From Gimesia benthica (GTDB lineage Bacteria > Planctomycetota > Planctomycetia > Planctomycetales > Planctomycetaceae), in contig NZ_CP043930.1 in assembly GCF_009720525.1 (NCBI RefSeq), positions 682,001-746,000 of the forward strand: a stretch of 64,000 bases of DNA. Direction: 5' to 3'. A program made the position numbers and the translations under genes. Position 1 is the stretch's first letter, and every line of letters starts with the position of its first letter. The notes beneath the pieces were generated by a model that was not told where the DNA came from, did no database searches, and was given only the letters and a program-made list of their open reading frames with translations. Positions 29,297-36,981 of this stretch are shown here, piece after piece.

Positions 29297-29719
29297 TCAG
29301 GGAGTCGAATTGAATGCAGGCTGCATTTCCGGGTTTAAATGTGATTGCCCCCCTCCAATCAGATCGGAAGTGCAACGGGCCACGTCGGGCATGTGGGCTA
29401 CAATCGCGATTCGTTCAAAGGCTGTTGATCTGACAAAAGAGATCAATGAATCCAGGCTCAGACCGAAGCCCAACCAGGGTTGGGCATAGCAGGCTTCATC
29501 ATTCAATTCCATAACATCCTGCAGGATCTGAGCGGTCTGAGTCGTCCTTACCAGCGGGCTGTGTAAAATCAGCTCGGGACCTGCATCATGTTTAGCGATC
29601 CATTTAGCGACCTTACGAAACTGGTGAGTACCATGGTCTGTCAGGGGGCGGGCAGAATCTCCTCCTGGTACTACACCTGCCTGCTCAGCTTTTCCGTGCC
29701 TGATGATCAAAAGTTCCAT
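29297..29719 (-). CDS. sixA: Phosphohistidine phosphatase SixA-type
   Basis: This protein of 140 residues is a histidine phosphatase of the SixA branch. MELLIIRHGKAEQAG carries the RHG motif (His8 becomes phosphorylated), HSPLVRTTQTAQIL supplies the second arginine, and IVAHMPDVAR has the second catalytic histidine. SixA removes phosphate from histidine on phosphotransfer proteins; in E. coli it acts on ArcB and PTS-Ntr proteins. Here the partner is unknown. The final codons overlap a 7-bp inverted repeat (29280-29303) shared with the convergent HAD gene. It is the last gene of a minus-strand run. Confidence 0.85.
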   Translation of the reverse strand: MELLIIRHGKAEQAGVVPGGDSARPLTDHGTHQFRKVAKWIAKHDAGPELILHSPLVRTTQTAQILQDVMELNDEACYAQPWLGFGLSLDSLISFVRSTAFERIAIVAHMPDVARCTSDLIGGGQSHLNPEMQPAFNSTP

Positions 29720-29781
29720 CTATATTATTCCTACCTTAGTTGAATGCTCAAAGCTGTGATAAAGTTCTGCGTAGGCAGAAG

Positions 29782-30921
29782 TCAGGGTTTGACCAGTTTT
29801 GTCTTCGTTTCAGATTCGGGTTTGAGATGTGTATCCATCCAGGAATACATGAGAGCCCGTGATTCATGGGCAACAGAATGTCCTTTTCCATGAACAAAAA
29901 AAGCAAAATTCTGAGGTGCTTTCTCCAGTTCATAGACGTCCATCACCTTCATCAACATCAGCACTCTTTGTCGCTGCGTCAAAGGGTCACCGTCATTGAG
30001 TCCCGAGAGATCTAGAAATGCCCGCGGTGCGATCAGGGACATGATTTCATGAAAATCAATCGGAGGCAATTTGCCTTCCAGAAGATCCGGTCGGATATGA
30101 TTAAAATATACATACCAGTGATCTCTCGCCCAGGCTTCGACACGCGCATTCTGTCGGAAAAATGAGGCACTGCAATTCCCAGCTGCTGCCTGTACTCGCT
30201 CATCATAGGCAGCCAGGAACATTGATCCATGGCCTCCCAGCGAGTGCCCCAGCACGCCGATCTTGTCGGGATTAACTTCCCGCAAAGTCTGCAGCACATC
30301 AATGGCGATGGAATGTTCGTAGGTAAACTTTCCAACCGAGGTCCAATGTGGATGTTTCTCATGAAACGCTTTGGTGTCATATGGCCCCGCTTCCGGGATC
30401 CGGTGTCCTGCAACAAAATGATCGGGAGCAATTACCACATAACCACGTCGACAGAGATGATCAAGGTAAGCCTTGTCGGGGTTATCGATCAAACCTGCTG
30501 CACGCTGTTTGCCGTATTTATAAGTGCCGTGCAAGGCAACGATGGCCGGGGCAGGTCCTCTTAAATTGAGGGGAACTCCCAGGTAGGCATGCGCCCGCTC
30601 ATCTTTTTCAACCTGATAGCTGATCAACTGTCGCCGATAGATACCATCTACAATGACTGTATCATGAAACTGGATTTGCAGATCAGGCTTTTCTGGTTTG
30701 TACTGATCTCGGAGTAACTCCAGATAGCGTTTTCTCAGTTGCTGTTTATGTTCTGCCCACTCCTCAGGTGATTCAATACCATGGAGCAGGTCATCCCAGG
30801 ATGACTCAATTTTTTCGGGTTCTGACCGTTGCCTGGAACTGGCTTCTTCCGATTGCACGGAGAGGCTGTATCCCAAAATCACTCCCAAACAAGAGAGGAA
30901 ACACAATAAAGATGATCGCAT
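29782..30921 (-). CDS. Exported alpha/beta hydrolase, acetyl-xylan-esterase/dienelactone-hydrolase type
   Basis: This protein has 379 residues from ATG 30921, chosen because AAGGG lies 8 bases upstream and the signal peptide (about 1-26) starts at once; an ATG 33 bases further out is less likely. The nucleophile elbow is GHSLGGHGS (Ser227), the oxyanion strand IVALHGTYKYG is near 127-137, the probable acid is in LNDGDP, and the catalytic histidine is in GKGHSVAHE near the C-terminus. Family members deacetylate xylan or hydrolyse other esters, so the protein may help remove acyl groups from polysaccharides outside the cytoplasm. It lies between sixA and the phosphatase-cytochrome fusion, all on the minus strand. 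Confidence 0.82.
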   Translation of the reverse strand: MRSSLLCFLSCLGVILGYSLSVQSEEASSRQRSEPEKIESSWDDLLHGIESPEEWAEHKQQLRKRYLELLRDQYKPEKPDLQIQFHDTVIVDGIYRRQLISYQVEKDERAHAYLGVPLNLRGPAPAIVALHGTYKYGKQRAAGLIDNPDKAYLDHLCRRGYVVIAPDHFVAGHRIPEAGPYDTKAFHEKHPHWTSVGKFTYEHSIAIDVLQTLREVNPDKIGVLGHSLGGHGSMFLAAYDERVQAAAGNCSASFFRQNARVEAWARDHWYVYFNHIRPDLLEGKLPPIDFHEIMSLIAPRAFLDLSGLNDGDPLTQRQRVLMLMKVMDVYELEKAPQNFAFFVHGKGHSVAHESRALMYSWMDTHLKPESETKTKLVKP

Positions 30922-31107
30922 GAATATACCCTTATCGAAACTGGATAGGAGCATGCATTATCATCAATCAAGAAAGGGAATCACAACTCTTGAATTTAAA
31001 TTTCTTCTGTTTTTCAAAGGTGTAGACTCACTTAACGGCTGTTCCCCATCTGCCTTCTGTGTATGGGTTCAGTGTCTGGTCTTGATTGGCATTGATTTCA
31101 GCTCTGA

Positions 31108-32022
31108 TTAATCCCGATAGGCGACGTGACACCGTTTGCATTGCATTTTGAATGCCTTTAACTCCCGGGCCATCTGCTTCTGGTCATCCTTCTGAAATAC
31201 TGTTTGCAGCGTATCGACCCGTTTCTCAGATTCTCTCATCCATTTTTGAAACATCTCATCATAGTCGTCGGCATACTTACGTGCCGCTTCACGAAACTCT
31301 TCTTTCAGAAGTACCAGGGTCTCGTGATTCTTTTTCCTGACCAGGGGATGTTGATTTTGCGTCTGCATTTGATCCAGTGATTCGAAATGATGGCTGATCT
31401 GCGACATGGCTTTAACCAATCGGGAAACTGGTGTGGACTCCACCAGTTCCGGGAGCGGGGTATCAGCGGAAGGAACTTTAAAATTCCGGATATCTCTCCA
31501 TAATCCCGCATAGTCTTTACTGGTACCTGCCAGCTTTAAAAAATCGAGGGCCTGTTGCTGATTGAAAGTACCTCGACACAATCCGACGACCGCAGTCGCA
31601 GTGGGTCCACGGTGTTTGCCATGATGACAATGGATATAAACCGGACCTTTGATCTCCTTAGCGACGCGTGCAAAAGCCAGTCCTGCATCATTTGACACGC
31701 CATCGTAGCCGATTGGAATATGTACATAGCGCATACCAGCACTCCGTGCCATTTCCAAATGTGGTTCGGTTCCATCGACACTGACGATGGTTTTGACTCC
31801 GAGTTTTTGCAGGGCGTCAAAACTCCGCTGCTCTGCCGGCCCACTACCAGAGTAAACAGCCTCATCGACCTGAAAGACATTATCCAGACCTGGCAGACTC
31901 ATCGACTTTACACCAACGGGCTTTTGAGCGGGCGCTGTATCCGTCTGCTGTCCTGATACAGAACCACTATTATTAACCAGAAGAAGCATACTGAAAAGAG
32001 TTATGCTGCGGAAAAATGCCAT
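31108..32022 (-). CDS. Exported dual-specificity-type phosphatase fused to cytochrome c'-like haem domain
   Basis: The start at ATG 32022 begins directly on a signal peptide (FFRSITLFSMLLLVNN); an ATG 27 bases upstream is possible. Numbering here uses the longer form, 313 residues. Residues about 50-195 are a tyrosine/dual-specificity phosphatase fold with the P-loop HCHHGKHRG: Cys141 and Arg147 form the Cx5R motif. Residues about 205-313 are predicted helical and end in CKRCH (Cys304, Cys307, His308), followed by five residues. A haem motif in the last helix of a four-helix bundle is the layout of cytochrome c'/c556. I know of no described function for such a fusion. A haem-controlled periplasmic phosphatase is one idea. 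It lies upstream of the esterase with 186 bases between. Confidence 0.75.
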   Translation of the reverse strand: MAFFRSITLFSMLLLVNNSGSVSGQQTDTAPAQKPVGVKSMSLPGLDNVFQVDEAVYSGSGPAEQRSFDALQKLGVKTIVSVDGTEPHLEMARSAGMRYVHIPIGYDGVSNDAGLAFARVAKEIKGPVYIHCHHGKHRGPTATAVVGLCRGTFNQQQALDFLKLAGTSKDYAGLWRDIRNFKVPSADTPLPELVESTPVSRLVKAMSQISHHFESLDQMQTQNQHPLVRKKNHETLVLLKEEFREAARKYADDYDEMFQKWMRESEKRVDTLQTVFQKDDQKQMARELKAFKMQCKRCHVAYRD

Positions 32023-32189
32023 GTCCTGTCGTACCTGTTTCGTCTTCACATTTCAAAGGATTGCCCGTCACCTATTAAGAATACCAGACAAGCCTTTTTT
32101 GTTCAGTAATCTAGACAAAAAAGGCGTAAAGAAATATTTTGTTTTGAGAAAGCAATATTCAATATCAGACAGGCTTAGAGGAAGCTGAC

Positions 32190-32522
32190 ATGGCATACGA
32201 CGAGGCTCTCGCCGACAGAATACATCAACTGTTGTGTCGCCGGGCAGGATATTCTCAGCGAAAAATGTTTGGGGGAATCTGTTTCCTGCTCAATGGCAAC
32301 ATGTGCTGTGGAGTCACGGGGACTAATCTCATGTTACGGCTGGGAGAGAAGAACGCTGCTCAGGCACTGCAGGAACCATTTACTCACGAAATGGATTTCA
32401 CTGGCAAAGTGATGAAAAGCATGATCTATGTCAAAGCTGAGGGAACACAGGAGGACATTGATCTGAAAGAGTGGGTCAATCAGGCCGTCAAATTTGTACG
32501 GACGCTGCCTGACAAAACTTAA
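32190..32522 (+). CDS. TfoX N-terminal-domain protein
   Basis: This 110-residue protein consists of a single TfoX-N domain. The signature RKMFGGICFLLNGNMCCGV (about 25-43) is close to family consensus, with LMLRLGE, a conserved phenylalanine/methionine stretch and a C-terminal helix EWVNQAVKFVRTLP. TfoX/Sxy regulates competence in gammaproteobacteria, but small stand-alone TfoX-N proteins occur in many bacteria that lack that system, and their role is unknown. It is the only plus-strand gene in the 29.3-39.0 kb stretch. Confidence 0.82.
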   Translation: MAYDEALADRIHQLLCRRAGYSQRKMFGGICFLLNGNMCCGVTGTNLMLRLGEKNAAQALQEPFTHEMDFTGKVMKSMIYVKAEGTQEDIDLKEWVNQAVKFVRTLPDKT

Positions 32523-32572
32523 CTGCGGATTAACTCTGAGACTGATTCAAGTTAATCCAGCACTTAACGGAT

Positions 32573-32986
32573 TCAAGGGAACACGTAGCCCGGGGCACCA
32601 TACCAGTAACCATAATAGTGGTAGGGATCAAAATAGAATCCTGAAGACTCCTGCATTATCTGAGCATAGGTCGGAATCGGGCTCACATTGATATTGATTG
32701 TAGGCCGGCCAGGAGTGATCCCCATCGCTTTACGTGCAGCGATCCGCTCCATGCGCTGCTTGGCCTGCAGGAATGCACGCTGTTGAATCAGGCGCTGGCT
32801 GACAGACATTCTCTGGTAGGCTGGCCCAGTCTGCTTGGAAGGCCCCCTCGTAATATTCACTTTCCCCTGGTGCTCATCAGAGCTTTTGTTATCTGAGCTG
32901 ATCTGAAGAGGAACCTGCTCCTGACTGAACGCCGGTGACATCAGACACTGTGAGATCAGAATTACAGTAACGGCAGAAGAGCGCAT
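32573..32986 (-). CDS. Small exported protein with tyrosine-rich C-terminus
   Basis: This protein of 137 residues is not assigned to a family. It has a signal peptide (about 1-21, ending AFSQEQ), a charged middle with an Arg/Gln-rich predicted helix (about 60-90), and a C-terminal segment rich in Tyr, Gly and Pro (FYFDPYHYYGYWYGAPGY). The lack of cysteines and the aromatic tail suggest a surface or matrix protein, which is inference. It is 184 bases downstream of the lactonase gene on the same strand. Confidence 0.6.
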   Translation of the reverse strand: MRSSAVTVILISQCLMSPAFSQEQVPLQISSDNKSSDEHQGKVNITRGPSKQTGPAYQRMSVSQRLIQQRAFLQAKQRMERIAARKAMGITPGRPTININVSPIPTYAQIMQESSGFYFDPYHYYGYWYGAPGYVFP

Positions 32987-33170
32987 ACCCAGCCTCTCTC
33001 TTCAGTAGAAAATGAATAGTCAAAGTCCGTTCTGCGCAATATGTCTGCGCATAGGTGCGTCCTGTCATCACAGGATCACTTATGGAGACTCATCGACTTT
33101 CACCACCAATGATCTGAAGCAATTCATCCAAAACTCGAACTGGAAATTATTTCAGATTGAATCAGGCAGT

Positions 33171-34250
33171 TTAGGGAACCTTTACGACCTCAACCCAGGA
33201 CGGAGATTTCCCCACCTCATAGGTGTCAATCCGCGTCAACTTGCCGGTCTGGGAATCAATACGATAGGCAGCCAGTTTCCCGTTATTTTGTCCCGCGGCG
33301 TACAGGAAGTGTCCTTCCGGGTCGATGTTGAAGGATCGCGGCGTTTTCTCGGTCGCTGCCTGTCCCAGTGATTTCAGTTTTCCAGTCTGAGGATCAACTG
33401 CAAAACAGGCAATGCTGTCATGTCCCCGATTGGAAGCATAAAGGTTTTTTCCTGAGGGAGAGAGTTCGATATCGGCACAGGTATTCTTCCCTTCGAAATC
33501 AGCCGGCAAAGTGGAAATGGTTTGAAACGCCTTCAAGGTTCCAGATTCGGAATCAAGCTTACAGGCAGTGACAGAACTCCCTTTCTCGTTATCGAAATAG
33601 ACAAAACGATTGTCTTTTGAAACAGCCAAGTGACGGGGCTCCATCTCGGGGGCCGCTTCGAAGATGGGCGGTTCATTCGCTTTCAGTTTTCCTTCAGCTT
33701 CATTCCATAAAAACTGATAGACGACATTCGGCCCTGTATGGGGCACAAACACGTACCGATTTGATTGATCGGGCAGAATAGCATGTGCATTTTTGTCTGT
33801 CGGAATTGTCTGGAGAATTTCGGGCAGGATTGTGCCATCTTTCTTGAGTCGATGCACGGCGACTTTCCCCTCACCATAATAAGCTGAAAGCAGGTAGCGT
33901 CCCTTACGGTCTGTGGCGATGTAAGCTGCATTTCCCCCCGCTGGTACCGCAGAGATCAACGTGAGTGCGCCATTTTCAGGATTGATACTGAAGCTCATGA
34001 ACTCTTTGGCTGAGCGGATGGATGCAAACAGATATTTCTTCTCTGGATCGACTTCCAGACAGCCTGTCGCGCCTGGGACTTTAACGTCGGAAAGATGCGT
34101 TAGTTTTCCATCCGCCTCATTCTGCTGATAGATGGCAATCTTCTTCTCACCGCCCAGAGAAATGTAAACATAGCTGGCTGCTTGAGAGGGAAGAATAGAC
34201 ACAAGACAGACTCCGGAAAGAATCAGGTAAAATCGAAGCAGTGAGAACAT
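33171..34250 (-). CDS. Exported lactonase-family seven-bladed propeller (YbhE/Pgl-like)
   Basis: This protein has 359 residues with a signal peptide (about 1-24, ending PSQAAS). The remainder repeats the blade pattern of the lactonase family, for example YVYISLGGEKKIAIYQ, KYLFASIRSAKEFMSFSI, RYLLSAYYGEGKVAVHRL and NLYASNRGHDSIACFAV. E. coli Pgl (YbhE), in the same family, hydrolyses 6-phosphogluconolactone in the cytoplasm. Because this copy is exported, a different substrate is likely. It should not be counted as the 6-phosphogluconolactonase of the pathway that uses gnd (43193), although the fold is the same. Confidence 0.82.
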   Translation of the reverse strand: MFSLLRFYLILSGVCLVSILPSQAASYVYISLGGEKKIAIYQQNEADGKLTHLSDVKVPGATGCLEVDPEKKYLFASIRSAKEFMSFSINPENGALTLISAVPAGGNAAYIATDRKGRYLLSAYYGEGKVAVHRLKKDGTILPEILQTIPTDKNAHAILPDQSNRYVFVPHTGPNVVYQFLWNEAEGKLKANEPPIFEAAPEMEPRHLAVSKDNRFVYFDNEKGSSVTACKLDSESGTLKAFQTISTLPADFEGKNTCADIELSPSGKNLYASNRGHDSIACFAVDPQTGKLKSLGQAATEKTPRSFNIDPEGHFLYAAGQNNGKLAAYRIDSQTGKLTRIDTYEVGKSPSWVEVVKVP

Positions 34251-34359
34251 GGCGGCTACCCTGGAAATTCAGAAGTTGATAGGGAAATAGTCAGACTCCA
34301 TTCACTTGCGCAGCGTTAAACAACTGCAGGTACCAGTAGAGCCGGTTAGTAGAGAGATT

Positions 34360-35112
34360 TCAAGCGGCAGTCGATTGTAAAGCACGTCCCAGAGCTTCCA
34401 GCTCCCGGGCACCACCGAAGACAATGCAGACATAAACCTGATCTGCTTCGACCCATTTCACGGTCGCGTAATTCCCCTTACCCAGTTGAGTATACTCGAC
34501 CTTGCCTGGATCAAAAGAAGTCAAGGTGGGCAGGGGGCTGACTCTACTGGCAGGAATCTGCAGCAGAGCACCATAGACAGTGCGAGTTTTTCCGGATGAA
34601 AGTCTGAAAAAACGAACTGCAGCGTCGTGCACGACTGACTCGCTGATGGAAAGTCCGTAGGTCTGACCAATAAAGTTCAACAGACCTTTTTGATGCCAGC
34701 CACCTTGTGCTGGAAATGAGGTTGCGAAATTTCTATCGAATTCCGACATGAAGCGACTGTCCAGATTCAGTTCTGGACTGAGCTTCGCCAGGGGAATTAC
34801 CGGTTGTCGGGTTACCCAGAAAAACGCCAGAACTGCGGCAAACAGCAGGCAAGTCGATAGCCCCACCAGGGTTCCTGGTTTTTTGAGAAAAGTTCTCCGG
34901 GAAACAGGAAGTTGATCTGTAGAGATGGTGGCATCGGAGCCACTTTGAGCCAGAGCATCCAGTACTCCCTGCTTTCCATTTTCTGGTACATCTACCTCAA
35001 ATAAAACACGCTTGAGCTCCGAATGAAAGACGGGACCATCAGCGAATGAATCTGAGACAGTATGATCTGGCTCAGAATATTCAGGTGATCTGGATGATTC
35101 GGAAGCGTTCAT
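34360..35112 (-). CDS. Probable membrane-bound anti-sigma factor
   Basis: This protein has 250 residues. A cytoplasmic N-terminal part (1-80) precedes one membrane segment (about 81-100, LVGLSTCLLFAAVLAFFW) and an outer domain (about 103-250). The layout, together with the ECF sigma gene 26 bases upstream on the same strand, is the basis for calling it an anti-sigma factor. I see no zinc-binding HxxxCxxC motif, so it is not a ZAS-type anti-sigma. Just before the membrane segment is SRRTFLKK (71-78), a perfect twin-arginine motif in an unusual internal place. The outer domain has no family I recognise. Confidence 0.6.
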   Translation of the reverse strand: MNASESSRSPEYSEPDHTVSDSFADGPVFHSELKRVLFEVDVPENGKQGVLDALAQSGSDATISTDQLPVSRRTFLKKPGTLVGLSTCLLFAAVLAFFWVTRQPVIPLAKLSPELNLDSRFMSEFDRNFATSFPAQGGWHQKGLLNFIGQTYGLSISESVVHDAAVRFFRLSSGKTRTVYGALLQIPASRVSPLPTLTSFDPGKVEYTQLGKGNYATVKWVEADQVYVCIVFGGARELEALGRALQSTAA

Positions 35113-35138
35113 GGTGATACCGTAAAGGGCAATCTTTT

Positions 35139-35660
35139 TTATGAATGAATCGGACTTATATCTTCCCGGAGCGAAGCAAACCGTTCCTGCAGAAAAGCCC
35201 TGGCACGTGCCAGCCGACTCATCACGGTTCCCAGCGGGATAGACAACTCATTCGAAATTTCTTTGTAGGATTGTTCTTCAAAATAAAACATCAATAAGGG
35301 GAGTCGAAAATCCTCGGGTAATTCGTCCAGTGCAGTCTGAAGTTCTTCTGAGGTCAGTTCCGGTATCTCTGCAGGATCAGAGGCAACATCAGGACTGGAT
35401 CCCAGTGAAACAGACTCGGCTTTCCGCGTGACTTTTTTCAGAAACAAATTTCGCAAAATCGTACACAACCAGGAACGGGCAGACCTTGCATCGCGTAACT
35501 GGGACAGTTTCTTCTGTGCGATCAGATAAGTTTGCTGAGTCAGATCTTCTGCATCAGCTCTGTCGCCCGAAAGGCGAAAAGCATAGCGATACAGCAGCTG
35601 ATAATACTCGTCAACTAATCGTGTCAGTTCTTCCGAATTGTTACGACTGGTCCGTGACAT
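35139..35660 (-). CDS. ECF-type RNA polymerase sigma factor
   Basis: This protein of 173 residues has region 2 at about 17-80 (YYQLLYRYAFRLSGDRADAED and ARSWLCTILRNLFL) and region 4 at about 105-160 (LPEDFRLPLLMFYFEEQSYKEI, then the helix-turn-helix IPLGTVMSRLARAR). A linker of about 25 residues joins them, and there is no region 1 or 3, which defines group IV sigma factors. Expected to direct RNA polymerase to stress or envelope genes when released by the membrane protein encoded just downstream. No matching promoter motif could be identified in the window. Confidence 0.92.
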   Translation of the reverse strand: MSRTSRNNSEELTRLVDEYYQLLYRYAFRLSGDRADAEDLTQQTYLIAQKKLSQLRDARSARSWLCTILRNLFLKKVTRKAESVSLGSSPDVASDPAEIPELTSEELQTALDELPEDFRLPLLMFYFEEQSYKEISNELSIPLGTVMSRLARARAFLQERFASLREDISPIHS

Positions 35661-35815
35661 AACCTGATTCTCTAACTAAACAGAGGCAGTAAGACATCTG
35701 GTTATTCCCCAGGAAGGTGAATTTATTAGAAGTTTCTCGTTTTTTCCCACTCCGGCTTGATGCCGCGGCAAAACATGAACATTCGGACCCACCCTAAACT
35801 GAATCTCGCAGAAAC

Positions 35816-36928
35816 TCAAGCTTCAATTACTTTGTGTTGGAGTGTGAGTGCCTGCAGGCGATTCATATCCGGGTCTGGCAATTCATCAAACGCTTTCACT
35901 CCCGGGATTCCTCCTTCAAGATTGACGAGTCTCAGAGGCTCCTGGGCCATATCTTCTCGATAATATTTCTCGCTGGGGAAAATATCAGCGGGATAGGTGA
36001 AGTTATCCAGCATCGCCAGAGCAGTACAATGCGAGGCCCCTGTTGCGCTCTCCAGCATCCCCCCGACCCAGCAGGGGATTCCCGCAGTCTGACAGAGATC
36101 ATGAATCTTGACGGCGTTTGTCAGTCCGCCCACACGGCCCGGCTTAACGTTGACATATTGACAACTTTTCAAATTGACTGCCTGCTTTGCACGATAGGGA
36201 TGCGTAATACTCTCATCCAGACAGACTGGCGTTTTAATTTGTTCCTGCAGTTGAACATGATCCGTCAGGTCATCGTGTTGCAGAGGTTGCTCAATCATTG
36301 CCAGATCAAATTCTTCGATCGCCTGAAACAGTGGGAGATCGCTCAGGCGGTAACCGCTGTTACAGTCAATATGGAATACCTCATCTGGAAAAGCCGTCCG
36401 AATTGCCTGAAGCATGGGGATATCCCAGCCGGGACGGAACTTCAGCTTAATCCGAGGAAACTGTTCCGAAACGGCTCCCCCAACGGCTTCAATCAGATCA
36501 TCCAGATGATCCATCACTCCGAAGTCTGCTCCCACGGGTACTTCATTGCGGGTTGCTCCTAAAGCAATGTGCAGGGGCGTTCCGCTGATGCGACTGTGCA
36601 GACTCCACCAGGCATTATCCAGAGCCGCCTTGGCAAATGAATTCCCCTTATACAGCGAGAGGGCATCCTGCAGCGAGGAACCGCTGTCAAAGCTTTGTCC
36701 GACGACTGCTGGTGCCAGCCATTCTGAGACAGTATGAAATACCCCCCCCGCCCATTCCGGACTGTAGCAGGGGGCAGCCAGAGGTGTGCTTTCCCCCCAG
36801 CCATCAACAGAACCACTGGTCATCCGGCATAACACGGAATGAATGGCTGCGTCTTCGCCGTAAGCGGTACGCCAGGGATAAATCAGTGGCATCGCCACAT
36901 GGTAAAGTTCAATCCGGTCTATTTTCAT
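35816..36928 (-). CDS. menC: o-Succinylbenzoate synthase-like enolase-superfamily enzyme
   Basis: This 370-residue protein belongs to the muconate-lactonising branch of the enolase superfamily. It has the KLK pair (Lys161, Lys163), metal ligands Asp188 (HIDCNSGY), Glu213 (MIEQPL) and Asp238 (CLDES), and the second catalytic lysine Lys262 (VNVKPGRVGG). These match MenC, which dehydrates SHCHC to o-succinylbenzoate in menaquinone synthesis. Members of the same branch can also racemise N-succinylamino acids, so the role is not certain. No other men genes are in the window. It is 53 bases downstream of the Hsp70 gene on the same strand. Confidence 0.82.
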   Translation of the reverse strand: MKIDRIELYHVAMPLIYPWRTAYGEDAAIHSVLCRMTSGSVDGWGESTPLAAPCYSPEWAGGVFHTVSEWLAPAVVGQSFDSGSSLQDALSLYKGNSFAKAALDNAWWSLHSRISGTPLHIALGATRNEVPVGADFGVMDHLDDLIEAVGGAVSEQFPRIKLKFRPGWDIPMLQAIRTAFPDEVFHIDCNSGYRLSDLPLFQAIEEFDLAMIEQPLQHDDLTDHVQLQEQIKTPVCLDESITHPYRAKQAVNLKSCQYVNVKPGRVGGLTNAVKIHDLCQTAGIPCWVGGMLESATGASHCTALAMLDNFTYPADIFPSEKYYREDMAQEPLRLVNLEGGIPGVKAFDELPDPDMNRLQALTLQHKVIEA

Positions 36929-36981
36929 CAGAGATCAGTTATCCTGTGGTTTTCATTTTATAAAATTTTGTCAAAGGCAGA

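Noticed and set aside
33171..34250. Annotation as the pathway 6-phosphogluconolactonase
   Set aside because: The signal peptide places it outside the cytoplasm, away from the sugar phosphate; only the fold is shared.
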